Shown piece by piece: positions 7,002 through 14,396 of a stretch of 22,701 nucleotides of DNA; the stretch's first letter is position 1, and each line of letters starts with the position of its first letter. Source of the stretch: UBA5794 sp964196275 (GTDB lineage Bacteria; Actinomycetota; Acidimicrobiia; Spongiisociales; UBA5794). Below the pieces are notes generated by a model. The model was not told where the DNA came from. It saw only the letters and a program-made list of their open reading frames with translations, and ran no database searches. The translations under genes and the position numbers were made by a program. The stretch is taken from NCBI GenBank assembly GCA_964196275.1, contig CAXMSN010000113.1, positions 1 to 22,701 of the forward strand, given 5' to 3'.

Positions 7002-8453
7002 TCACTTGCGCCACACCTCTGGATTGAAGAGGATGAGGATGGGGAGGATCTCTAGGCGGCCGATGATCATGAGTGAGGAGAGCAGCCACTTGCTTGCAGC
7101 GGGGAGGCCGAGGTAGTTGCCGGTCGGGCCGATGTCACCGAGGCCAGGGCCGACGTTGCCGAGGGAGGACGCAACGGCAGTCACCATCGTGATGATGTCC
7201 ACGTCCGACCCGGCGAGGAATCCGATGATGGCGATGAGGAACGTGCCGGTCATGAAAGCGAACATGTAGAGAAGGAAGAACGTCTGGACGGTTTCCACGA
7301 GTAGGTCGGGGACCGCATCCTTCCCGACCCTCGTGACGAAGACGCCTCTCGGATGGATCAGCCGTCGAACATCGGTTCGCGAGGCTGAGGACAGGATCTG
7401 GAGCCGATCCGTCTTGATCGAACCGGACGTTGAACCGGCCATCCCGCCGACGAACATCAAACCGACAATCAGCACACCGAGCGCCGGGATCCACACGGCG
7501 AAGTCAACCGTCCCGTAGCCCGTCGTGGTCACGATCGTAAGGGCGGTGAAGATGGCATCTCGGACCGTGGTCCCCACGCCACTGCCCCGCGTCCCGATCA
7601 GGATCAGAACCGCGGCGAACACGACGATGCCGACGTACACCCGCATGCCGACCGAGCGGAAGTACGCCTTGAAGTCGCCCGTGCCGACCTTGTAGTGCAG
7701 CGCAAAGGATGTCCCCGCGAGTGCCATGAACACGATCACCACCCACTGCGAATACGGCGAGAACGCACCAAGCGAGCCAGCGTTCGTACTGAACCCGCCC
7801 GTCGACATGGTTGTAAGGGAGTGATTGACAGCGTCGAAGAACGACATATCGCCGACGAAGAGGAACAGGACCTCAACCCCGGTGAGGATCAGGTACACGT
7901 ACCAGAGTCGCTTGGCCGTCTCACGGAACCGCGGCGTCAGGCGGTCTGGCATCGGGCCGGGGGACTCAGCCCGTGCAAGCTGAACCGCACCCATGCCGAG
8001 CAGAGGGAGGATCGCCACCGAGAGGACGATGATCCCCATCCCGCCGATCCACTGAGTGAGCGACCTCCAGACCAGGATTCCGTGTGGCAGCAAACCCGGA
8101 TCGGGCACAACAGATGACCCCGTCGTGGTAATCCCGGCAGCTGATTCGAAGACGGCGTCGGTGATCCCGCTGATCGATCCGGTGAAGAGATACGGAAGGG
8201 ATCCCATGAGTGCGATGGCGATCCATGCCATGCCAACGGCGGCGAAACCTTCACGGGTGCTCAGTTCCCCTGGCTTGTCGAAGTACTTCCACAAGGCGAA
8301 ACCGATCACTGACGTTACGACTGCAGCCCCGACAAGTCCGGGGATGTCAGACCATTCTCCGTATATCGCGCTAACAACGGGAGGCACGAACATCGACAGC
8401 CCGATCGCTCCGAGCACCGCGCCGACGACGTGGAGAAGGTGGCGCCACGACAT
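7002..8453 (-). CDS. trkH: Trk potassium uptake channel subunit TrkH
   Basis: A 483-residue membrane protein of the TrkH/KtrB superfamily, forming the K+ pore of the Trk system. Four pore-loop repeats with selectivity-filter glycines are visible: GITTTGSSV, TMSTGGFST, TIVTTTGYGT and SSLGNVGPG, each between hydrophobic pairs of helices. It works with the cytoplasmic regulator TrkA, encoded directly upstream. The ATG at 8453 was chosen: it gives the usual N-terminus (MSWRHLLHVVGAV) and lies 4 nt after the trkA stop. A TTG at 8504 would add 17 polar residues inside trkA. Translation is presumably coupled, since no clear ribosome site is seen. Confidence 0.93.
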   Translation of the reverse strand: MSWRHLLHVVGAVLGAIGLSMFVPPVVSAIYGEWSDIPGLVGAAVVTSVIGFALWKYFDKPGELSTREGFAAVGMAWIAIALMGSLPYLFTGSISGITDAVFESAAGITTTGSSVVPDPGLLPHGILVWRSLTQWIGGMGIIVLSVAILPLLGMGAVQLARAESPGPMPDRLTPRFRETAKRLWYVYLILTGVEVLFLFVGDMSFFDAVNHSLTTMSTGGFSTNAGSLGAFSPYSQWVVIVFMALAGTSFALHYKVGTGDFKAYFRSVGMRVYVGIVVFAAVLILIGTRGSGVGTTVRDAIFTALTIVTTTGYGTVDFAVWIPALGVLIVGLMFVGGMAGSTSGSIKTDRLQILSSASRTDVRRLIHPRGVFVTRVGKDAVPDLLVETVQTFFLLYMFAFMTGTFLIAIIGFLAGSDVDIITMVTAVASSLGNVGPGLGDIGPTGNYLGLPAASKWLLSSLMIIGRLEILPILILFNPEVWRK

Positions 8454-8457
8454 GGTT

Positions 8458-9786
8458 TCAGCCCGAAAGCTTCTCTGCGGTGGAGATGGCCTCTGGGAGC
8501 GCAATGACGATCAGATGGTCGCCGACCTCGATGACCGTGTTCCCTCGGGGGACGAAGGCTTCGTCCCCTCGCTGGACGCCACCTACGATCATGGACCGAG
8601 GAAGTCTGAGGTCGGCCAGCGTCTTGCCGATTGCCTTGCTGTCGGGCCCCACTTCGAGTTCAATCGCCTCCGCGTCCGAATCTGAGAACGTGGCAACGGA
8701 GAAGATGACACCGCGCCGCACGGACCTGAGGATCTCGTTTGCGGCCGACAGTCGGGAACTGACGGTGGCGTCGATCCCGAGGCCTGCACCGATCCCCATC
8801 AGGTTGGTGTTCTTGAACCGAGCGATCACCTCTCTCGCCCCGAGCGACTTCGCAGCGAGGGCGCCGAGGACGTTCTCTCCATCCCAGCCGGTAAGCGCCA
8901 TCACGGTGTCGGCGGAATCGACACCCTCGGACAGCAGCACCTTTGGGTCAGTCGGATCACCGCAGACGATCAAGACTCCAGGAAGTGATTCAGCGATGAC
9001 CCGGCAGCGGCCCATGTCCGAGTCGATGATCGTCGTGCTTATGCCACGGTCGGCGAGCAGCCTGGCTGCCAGGCGCGCAACACGTGTTCCGCCGAGCACG
9101 ATGACCTTCTCCGCCGGCCGACTCGAAAGGCCGAGCCATTCATAGGCCTGCTCGGTCGCCTCTCTCTTGGCCATCATGAGAACGTGATCGCCGGCTTCAA
9201 GGGTGGTTGCGCCTCGTGCGATGAGGGTCTCACCGTTTCGGATCACTGCCACGACCAGCCAATCCCAACCGATCACGCTCTCACGGAGATCAGCGAGCGT
9301 GCGGCCTACGAATGAGGCTCCAGGAGCCACGTGGGCACCCAGGAGGACGAGCCTTCCATCAGCGAATTCAATCCTCTCCGAGATCTCGCCTCCGGTTGCA
9401 AGGGCGAACAGTTCACGAGCAGCGGCCTCACCGGGATCGATGACGAGATCGACGCCAAGCGCTTCTACCTCTGCCTTGAGCTGGGGATCTTCAACACGCG
9501 CCACCGTGCTCTCAATGCCGAGCTTTGCCCCGGCTGAGCAAGCCAGAACGTTGACAGCGTCAGACGAGCTCACCGCTATCAGGAGATCCGCTTCTTCGAG
9601 ACCGGCCTTCTTGAGGGTCTCGACAGAGGCTCCGTTCCCGTTGATAACGAGACAATCGATCTCACTCTGGGCGATGGCGGCGGTTTCTGGGTCGGACTCG
9701 ACCATCACGACGTCTTGGCCCTCAGCGGACAGTTTTTCGGCCAGGAACGAACCAATCGCTCCGGCACCCACGATGACGATACGCAT
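8458..9786 (-). CDS. trkA: Trk potassium uptake regulatory subunit TrkA
   Basis: A 442-residue cytoplasmic protein with the duplicated RCK_N-RCK_C layout of TrkA (E. coli TrkA is 458). The first Rossmann domain opens with MRIVIVGAGAIG (GxGxxG at 7-12) and an acidic strand end (VMVESD) for NAD(H). The second opens near residue 224 with VIVLGGTRVARLAARLL and ends its second strand in IIDSD; its glycine loop is altered (GGTRVA), so only the first site may bind nucleotide well. Each is followed by a small RCK_C domain. It gates TrkH. The ATG at 9786 is preferred over an upstream TTG at 9795: it gives the canonical start, and a TAGCCT -10 box ends 8 nt before it, suggesting a near-leaderless message. 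Confidence 0.93.
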   Translation of the reverse strand: MRIVIVGAGAIGSFLAEKLSAEGQDVVMVESDPETAAIAQSEIDCLVINGNGASVETLKKAGLEEADLLIAVSSSDAVNVLACSAGAKLGIESTVARVEDPQLKAEVEALGVDLVIDPGEAAARELFALATGGEISERIEFADGRLVLLGAHVAPGASFVGRTLADLRESVIGWDWLVVAVIRNGETLIARGATTLEAGDHVLMMAKREATEQAYEWLGLSSRPAEKVIVLGGTRVARLAARLLADRGISTTIIDSDMGRCRVIAESLPGVLIVCGDPTDPKVLLSEGVDSADTVMALTGWDGENVLGALAAKSLGAREVIARFKNTNLMGIGAGLGIDATVSSRLSAANEILRSVRRGVIFSVATFSDSDAEAIELEVGPDSKAIGKTLADLRLPRSMIVGGVQRGDEAFVPRGNTVIEVGDHLIVIALPEAISTAEKLSG

Positions 9787-9794
9787 GGGCGTCA

Positions 9795-9800
9795 AGGCTA
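9795..9800 (-). promoter_or_regulatory. Putative -10 box TAGCCT of trkA
   Basis: TAGCCT (TANNNT) on the minus strand, 8 nt before the trkA ATG. No ribosome binding site lies between, in keeping with a leaderless or near-leaderless start. Evidence is pattern only. Confidence 0.3.
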
Positions 9801-9860
9801 ACCCGTGGATGCCTCCGAACCATCAACCATCGGCTGGGTGGCTGGGGACCGGGTGCTGCG

Positions 9861-10382
9861 CTAGCCGGTTACGTTCGTTGCGATCGTGAGATCGGTGCCA
9901 GAGATGTGGCCGAACACGACCACCGGATCAGGAGACCACTGGGTCCCGCCCTCTTCGACAAGCACGAAGTTCGTCAGGGTCTCCGGATTGAGCACGGCCA
10001 CACTCTCGCCTCCGCACAGGGGAGGGAACGACTCGGCGAGCAGTTCGCAGAGGAGGGTTCCGTCCGCCGTAGTCACTACGAAGCCACCGATGGCGATCGG
10101 TTCTGTTCCTTCATACGCAAGTGCTTCCGTGATCGTGAGACCGGTTCCGACCACGAAGCCGCTCGAAGCTGGCGCGTCGGGTGCAGTGGGGGTCGGCCCA
10201 CCTGTTTCGTCTCCCGTAACGATGATCGTGTCTTCGCAATCGGGATGGTCCGGTGCGCAGACAGCCGATATCACTGGGACCCCATCGGCTCCGGGCCCAC
10301 TTCGCTCTTCAGTGACGGCGCAACTGGTAGCGATGATCGCCACCAGACCCACCATCAGAAACTTCACACTCATCGACCGCAT
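9861..10382 (-). CDS. Small secreted lipoprotein downstream of the tad genes
   Basis: A 173-residue predicted lipoprotein. MRSMSVKFLMVG followed by a hydrophobic run ends in ATSC, with Cys21 the lipidation site. The mature part has a Gly/Pro/Thr/Ala-rich linker (about 55-78) and four cysteines in two close pairs (VCAPDHPDCED and LLCELLAESFPPLC), suggesting disulfides outside the cell. No family is recognised. The ATG at 10382 has AGGAG at 7-8 nt; the GTG at 10400 is less likely. It is the last gene in line with the tad cluster, 81 bp after the TadE-like gene, and might be a pilus-associated surface protein, though an unrelated transcript is equally possible. Confidence 0.75.
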   Translation of the reverse strand: MRSMSVKFLMVGLVAIIATSCAVTEERSGPGADGVPVISAVCAPDHPDCEDTIIVTGDETGGPTPTAPDAPASSGFVVGTGLTITEALAYEGTEPIAIGGFVVTTADGTLLCELLAESFPPLCGGESVAVLNPETLTNFVLVEEGGTQWSPDPVVVFGHISGTDLTIATNVTG

Positions 10383-10463
10383 GATTCTCTCCTGTCCCAC
10401 GCAAATCTTCTTCTCCTTCGTATTGGACGCACGCGACCCGCATTGGGGTTCCCCGTTTTCAGA

Positions 10464-10865
10464 CTACGGAACAAGCAAGGCCGATGGTTCGAATACCGCC
10501 CTACTGGTTGCGTTGATCACGACAACGCCCACAACGGGAAGCGAGATCCTCCGCGACACGGTGACACTGACCGTTCTGGTAGCCCAAGACCGGTCTACCG
10601 AACAGTCGCACCGCACCAACCGCGCACCGTTCGCCCTTGCGAAGCGGGCTGCTTCATCTCGCGGCGAGCCGCGGGCACCGAACGGTCGAAACGTCACGGG
10701 AGCGCTGGCGAGAGCGGCGGCATCGGCCGCACTCGCCGCAGCTGCATAGGTCGACGCCGCCGCTCCCACAAGGCCCACACCGAGGATGAACATGAGCACG
10801 ACTCCGACGAGGCCCACGCCGATCGCGACGGATCCCTGCTCGCGTGGGATCTCATTGCTCAACAC
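10464..10865 (-). CDS. TadE-like protein of the tad cluster (Rv3654c-like)
   Basis: A 133-residue protein with a pilin-like N-terminus: REQGSVAIGVGLVG then one long hydrophobic helix to about residue 40 and an Ala-rich heptad-like stretch (AAAASAADAAALASAP), the pattern of the helicase/secretion-neighbourhood TadE-like family typified by Rv3654c. The C-terminal part is small, basic and beta-rich, with two nearby cysteines (RCDCS) that could form a disulfide or bind metal. The start (GTG 10865, or TTG 10862) overlaps the end of tadE by up to 14 nt. It is probably a minor pseudopilin or a pilus-anchor protein; its exact job is unknown in any organism I recall. Confidence 0.75.
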   Translation of the reverse strand: MLSNEIPREQGSVAIGVGLVGVVLMFILGVGLVGAAASTYAAAASAADAAALASAPVTFRPFGARGSPRDEAARFARANGARLVRCDCSVDRSWATRTVSVTVSRRISLPVVGVVVINATSRAVFEPSALLVP

Positions 10866-11214
10866 GCATCGTCGCTTTCGACGTCAGCGTCACAGTGAAT
10901 CCTCCGAAGATCGGGGCGGCGACCCGGTACGGGAGTGACACGGAGACGGTCGCAGGTTCGCCAACCGTTCCCGGCCGACTGACGGAGATCCTCGCATGCT
11001 CGGCTTGGCCTCCCAGCGCGACACGAACCGCCGAGGCCGCCCTACTCGAATCAGGCGAAGCAGCTGCTTCTCTTGCGCCTTCCCGTGTTGCGTACACCAG
11101 TTGGAGTTCGGTTCGGGCGATCACCGCTACCTCAACGATCCCGAGCAATAGCACCAGCACCAGCGGAAGTACCAGCGCGAACTCGACGACGGCCGTCCCC
11201 CCGTCAGCTCTCAT
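10852..11214 (-). CDS. TadE-family pseudopilin
   Basis: A 120-residue protein starting MRADGGTAVVEFALVLPLV: a short leader, a glycine at the processing site, Glu11-Phe12 where type IVb pilins carry Glu-Tyr, then a hydrophobic helix to about residue 30. The rest is a small soluble domain. This is the TadE form (Rv3655c-like) of minor pilin, held in the membrane and processed by a prepilin peptidase. The true start is the ATG at 11214, which overlaps the stop of the pilin gene as ATGA; a longer frame to 11427 is only the out-of-frame shadow of that gene. The stop overlaps the start of the TadE-like gene. Confidence 0.85.
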   Translation of the reverse strand: MRADGGTAVVEFALVLPLVLVLLLGIVEVAVIARTELQLVYATREGAREAAASPDSSRAASAVRVALGGQAEHARISVSRPGTVGEPATVSVSLPYRVAAPIFGGFTVTLTSKATMRVEQ

Positions 11215-11378
11215 CAGACACCGTTCGCCACCGATATGACCTTCTGGATGACCGTGTTGAAGAAGCCGGGGAGGGTGTCGGTGGTGGATGCCCAAGAGAT
11301 GAGGGCGAGGGCTACGATCGCAGCCGCGACAAGTACGAGCGCGTACTCGGCGGTTGCTTGACCGGATTCTGAGCGCAT
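11214..11378 (-). CDS. Flp-type major pilin (DUF4244-like)
   Basis: A 54-residue prepilin. MRSESGQATAEYALVLVAAA shows a class III leader of six residues ending in Gly6, predicted cleavage before Gln7, and Glu11-Tyr12 at the conserved +5/+6 places, then a hydrophobic helix (about 13-30) and a short amphipathic tail. Size and place match Rv3656c of the mycobacterial tad locus. It is the likely structural subunit of the pilus or pseudopilus. The ATG at 11378 has a strong ribosome site (AAGGAG, 6 nt), the best in the cluster, which fits a protein needed in many copies; an in-frame start at 11411 would add 11 residues and is rejected. Confidence 0.85.
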   Translation of the reverse strand: MRSESGQATAEYALVLVAAAIVALALISWASTTDTLPGFFNTVIQKVISVANGV

Positions 11379-11423
11379 GTTGGTCTCCTTGTTGGTTGAT
11401 GGGTTGAGCAAAGTCTCGTGTGG

Positions 11424-12026
11424 TCACAGAGAGAGCTTCGAGATGCCGCTCACGAGAGCGGGAGCCACGGCCACGAGAAGGAACCCCGGAAGGATCAGGA
11501 AGGCGAGCGGGAACAGCAGCTTCACCGGCAATCGCTCCAGACGTTCAAGCCGGTCAGCGACATCCTTGGCTCTCTCGGCCTCCGAGAGCGACCGAAGACC
11601 CTGTGCGAGTGGTGCTCCCGTTGCCGATGACCTACGAGACAAGCGGAACATCTCATCGACGAGGGAGTCATCACCATCGACAACCGCCGTGCGATGTGCA
11701 ATGCGGGCCATGTCTCTCATCTCGGATGCCACAGGCGCTGACACGAAGCTCGCAGCGACAGAAACCGCCTCGTCGAAGCTCACACCCGCTTCGACGCCGG
11801 ATGCCACGAGATCCGCTGCGAGTATCTCCTCGGAGTGGAGCGCCGACTGTTCAGCTCGCGCACGGGTGATGCGCCGGACCCTGACCGCAGCGAGAATCGC
11901 TGCTGCCGTGGCGAGTCCGAGCAGCGGATTGATCCCACCCATCACCAGCGACGGGGAGACGACAACACCGTGGGGACCGCGCAGCGCGATGTAGGCGGCA
12001 GCCGCGACGCACCCCAACACGATCAT
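11424..12026 (-). CDS. tadC: Tad pilus platform protein TadC
   Basis: A 200-residue inner-membrane protein with a type II secretion F (T2SSF) domain. A hydrophobic N-terminus and a second span (about 35-55) precede the cytoplasmic helical bundle; two hydrophobic segments close the protein (PVKLLFPLAFLILPGFLLV). With TadB it forms the platform on which CpaF acts to extrude the pilin. The start ATG at 12026 overlaps the tadB stop as ATGA; the upstream reading frame to 12320 is a shadow of tadB. Short TadB and TadC proteins of about 200 residues are the rule in actinobacterial tad loci (Rv3658c, Rv3657c). Confidence 0.85.
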   Translation of the reverse strand: MIVLGCVAAAAYIALRGPHGVVVSPSLVMGGINPLLGLATAAAILAAVRVRRITRARAEQSALHSEEILAADLVASGVEAGVSFDEAVSVAASFVSAPVASEMRDMARIAHRTAVVDGDDSLVDEMFRLSRRSSATGAPLAQGLRSLSEAERAKDVADRLERLERLPVKLLFPLAFLILPGFLLVAVAPALVSGISKLSL

Positions 12027-12685
12027 CCGACAGCTCTCCCCGACACCACGAAGACGATGGCCGTTCCGACAACCTGGAGGCTTCCACCGACCACCATCGG
12101 GATCACAACGGACGCCCCTCCGGGCTCGGGGATGCCTTTCATGATGATCAACAGGCCAGTGAGCGCGAGTGGTGCCACACCTACGACCCAGGCCGACATC
12201 CTCGCTTGTGCGAGCGACGACCTTCGCTTGTGGTTGAGTTCCTCTTCCGCTGTCGCGCTTGTTGCGAACGTCTCCATCGCATCGACGACACCGGCACCCG
12301 AGTGCTCGGTCATCGAACACAGTGCGGCGAATCGCCTACCGTTCACCGGCAACGAATCGACCATCTCGGCACCGATTGCAGCCAAAGGCGCCCCAGATGC
12401 ACAGAGGCGCCTGACCGTGGCAGAGACTTCCGTGCTCTCGCACCGCAGGATGGCTTCCCGAAGCGAACTGCCCGCAGCGACATCTCCTGCGATCTCGCGG
12501 AACAGCGCGGCCTCAGAGCGCCCTCCTTTTCGCTGGATCCTGCGCCACCAGCCATAGCCCGCCACCACCGCGACGAGAAGTCCGGTTCCCAGAACGGGTG
12601 AGACGCCAACAACAGCGATGGCAGCAACGATCGGAAGCGGCACACCGGCTCCAAGCGAGATGGCGACGACAACCCATATCAGCAT
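12023..12685 (-). CDS. tadB: Tad pilus platform protein TadB
   Basis: A 220-residue protein with two N-terminal hydrophobic segments (about 1-20 and 25-46), a basic turn (WWRRIQRKGGR), a helical T2SSF cytoplasmic region (about 57-160) and two C-terminal membrane spans (about 165-185, 192-215). It partners TadC at the inner membrane. The ATG at 12685 overlaps the end of the cpaF gene by 7 nt, and the stop overlaps the start of tadC by 4 nt, so the three are almost certainly one translationally coupled transcript. Confidence 0.85.
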   Translation of the reverse strand: MLIWVVVAISLGAGVPLPIVAAIAVVGVSPVLGTGLLVAVVAGYGWWRRIQRKGGRSEAALFREIAGDVAAGSSLREAILRCESTEVSATVRRLCASGAPLAAIGAEMVDSLPVNGRRFAALCSMTEHSGAGVVDAMETFATSATAEEELNHKRRSSLAQARMSAWVVGVAPLALTGLLIIMKGIPEPGGASVVIPMVVGGSLQVVGTAIVFVVSGRAVG

Positions 12686-13740
12686 CGGTAGACCTCCTCG
12701 AGACCGTCTGGCAGAACACCGTGGATGGACTCGACGAATCGAAGTCCACTGCGCCGCGAGACGTGGATCAGCAGATCGAACGCCGACATGACTTGACTTC
12801 GGATCGTCTCGGGAGATCCACCGAGGCCGAGACCGGACGCAAGCACTTCCAAGCGATCAAGTGCCTCCATCGGGCCGTTCGCATGCACGGTCGACATCGA
12901 ACCGGCATGTCCTGTGTTGAGAGCCTGGATCATGTCCGCGGCTTCGATGCCTCGAACCTCTCCGACGATGATCCGGTCCGGCCGCAGCCGCAGGGCATAG
13001 GTGAGAAGGGAGCGGATCGTGATCTCACCTACTCCCTCAACGTTCGGCGGATGTGCCTCGAGCCGCACGACATGCCCGGAGACGCTGAGTTCGGCAGCGT
13101 CCTCGATCGTCACGATCCTGTCGCCAGATTCGATAGCAGAGGCGAGGATGTTGAGGAGGGTCGTCTTCCCTGATCCCGTTGCGCCCGAAACGAGGATGTT
13201 GGATCGTGAATCGACCGCTTCAGCCATGACTGCTGCTCCGGCCGGCACCAACCCACCAGCAGCGACAAGGTCGTCCAAACTCTGAACAGCCTGGGTGAAG
13301 CGCCTGATAGCAACGACAGGGCCATCGACGGAGGCAGGAGGAATGATGGCGTGCAGACGCGAGCCGTCAGGCAGTCGTGCATCGACGGCCGGAGTGGCTC
13401 GGTCGAGTCGGAGACCAAGTGGCGATATCACCCTGCGGACCGCGGCGATGACCGCCTCCGGCGTCTCGTACCGAACGTCGGTCCTTGTCAACTTTCCGTC
13501 GACCTCCATCCAGATGTCATCAGGGCCATTGACAAGCACGTCGGAAACTCTCGGGTCTCTCAGAAGAGGCTCGATGGGGCCGAGCCCGATCACCGCGTCC
13601 ACGGCACGATCGACGACATCGCGGGGAGCCAGCGGAGCTTCGACCCGACTGATGTGCTCGGCGGCCACAGCAACAGCGCCACGCTCGAGGGGAACATCCG
13701 AGCGAACGATGGAGTCGACGATGCGATCGATCTCGTTCAT
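12679..13740 (-). CDS. cpaF: Tad pilus assembly/secretion ATPase CpaF (TadA)
   Basis: A 353-residue VirB11/GspE-type secretion ATPase that powers pilin assembly. Walker A is GATGSGKT at 186-193, the Asp box lies in VTIEDAAEL (Glu213-Asp214), Walker B is IIVGEVRG (about 257-264) and the His box is GHAGSMSTVHAN (277-288). The N-terminal domain (1-100) has the typical GLGPIEPLLRD segment. The chosen start ATG 13740 overlaps the stop of the TadZ/Ssd-like gene as ATGA; the longer frame to 13986 would overlap that gene by 250 nt and has no family-like sequence. All residues needed for ATP hydrolysis are seen. Confidence 0.92.
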   Translation of the reverse strand: MNEIDRIVDSIVRSDVPLERGAVAVAAEHISRVEAPLAPRDVVDRAVDAVIGLGPIEPLLRDPRVSDVLVNGPDDIWMEVDGKLTRTDVRYETPEAVIAAVRRVISPLGLRLDRATPAVDARLPDGSRLHAIIPPASVDGPVVAIRRFTQAVQSLDDLVAAGGLVPAGAAVMAEAVDSRSNILVSGATGSGKTTLLNILASAIESGDRIVTIEDAAELSVSGHVVRLEAHPPNVEGVGEITIRSLLTYALRLRPDRIIVGEVRGIEAADMIQALNTGHAGSMSTVHANGPMEALDRLEVLASGLGLGGSPETIRSQVMSAFDLLIHVSRRSGLRFVESIHGVLPDGLEEVYRC

Positions 13741-14276
13741 GCCGAGCTCCACACGCGACCGAGCTGTTTCAGCCATGCCGAGTGCCTTGGCATCCGCCGA
13801 AGCCCCATCAGCGCCTCGATCGTCGACCTGCGAGGCCGAGGCAAGACGAGCGATTCCTTCGGGGCCTCGGTATGGAACCCCGTGCGTTGATACACGGTAC
13901 GCGGCGTCGGTTGACTTCCGAATGGTGCTGGTAGCAAGGGAACCAGTGACACGGCCGCGGTCGGCGCAGGCAGTGCCGGGCTGCATCGCAGCACAACGTT
14001 GGGCCAGCGGGCAACGAGCGCTTCAACGACCTCCGCGGCATCAGCGACGGACACCCCTCCATTCGCAAGGACCGCGATCGATCTATCGGAAGGCGAAAGT
14101 TGCTCATCGGTTGGGCCATCCCGCACAAGATCGGCGAGGGTGAACGAACCAGGGAACGCTGGGCCGCCAGGGTCAAGGTCGATGACGAGCGCCGACCGCC
14201 TCGTCACAGCGAGCCCTATGGGAGCGATCACGCTCAATAGATGGTCATGTGGTGACCAAAGTGCGACGACGGGCAC
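13737..14276 (-). CDS. TadZ/Ssd-like ParA-family protein lacking a Walker A motif
   Basis: About 179 residues placed where Rv3660c (Ssd, septum-site-determining/CpaE-like) sits in the mycobacterial locus. The first strand reads VVALWSPHDHLLS; relatives have a WGPxGxxGRT-type P-loop here, so the nucleotide-binding glycines and Thr are gone. The Walker-B-like strand remains (LVIDLDPGGPA, Asp33, Asp35). It is shorter than Ssd and has no N-terminal receiver-like domain, so it is probably a non-hydrolysing localisation factor for the pilus (inference). GTG 14276 was chosen: GGAGG lies 4 nt upstream, a promoter with 17-nt spacing lies 35 nt further, and the region before it has lower third-position GC. 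A GTG at 14375 would add 33 residues. Confidence 0.65.
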   Translation of the reverse strand: MPVVALWSPHDHLLSVIAPIGLAVTRRSALVIDLDPGGPAFPGSFTLADLVRDGPTDEQLSPSDRSIAVLANGGVSVADAAEVVEALVARWPNVVLRCSPALPAPTAAVSLVPLLPAPFGSQPTPRTVYQRTGFHTEAPKESLVLPRPRRSTIEALMGLRRMPRHSAWLKQLGRVWSSA

Positions 14277-14310
14277 AGCACCTCCACGGGCTCTGGAGGG
14301 AAGCGATTCG

Positions 14311-14339
14311 AACGTACCGAACGGGGAGGCTTCAAACAA
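14311..14339 (-). promoter_or_regulatory. Putative promoter of the tad operon
   Basis: On the minus strand TTGTTT (14339-14334) and TACGTT (14316-14311) are 17 nt apart, predicting transcription start near 14304 and a leader of about 28 nt before the GTG at 14276. If right it fixes that start and places the whole seven-gene tad run under one promoter. Confidence 0.45.
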
Positions 14340-14386
14340 GACCCTCGTTGGACGAATTGGGTAACGTCGCACCACACTGGCACCGA

Positions 14387-14392
14387 TACAAT
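14387..14392 (+). promoter_or_regulatory. Putative -10 box TACAAT of the HAD hydrolase gene
   Basis: TACAAT ends 4 nt before ATG 14397 and 7 nt before the in-frame ATG 14400, the distance at which transcription would begin at the second ATG itself. No ribosome binding site is present. This suggests a leaderless mRNA. Confidence 0.45.
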
Positions 14393-14396
14393 CGCG

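Noticed and set aside
13741..13986. An N-terminal extension of CpaF by 82 codons
   Set aside because: It would overlap the TadZ/Ssd-like gene by 250 nt; the ATG at 13740 with ATGA overlap gives the normal CpaF start.
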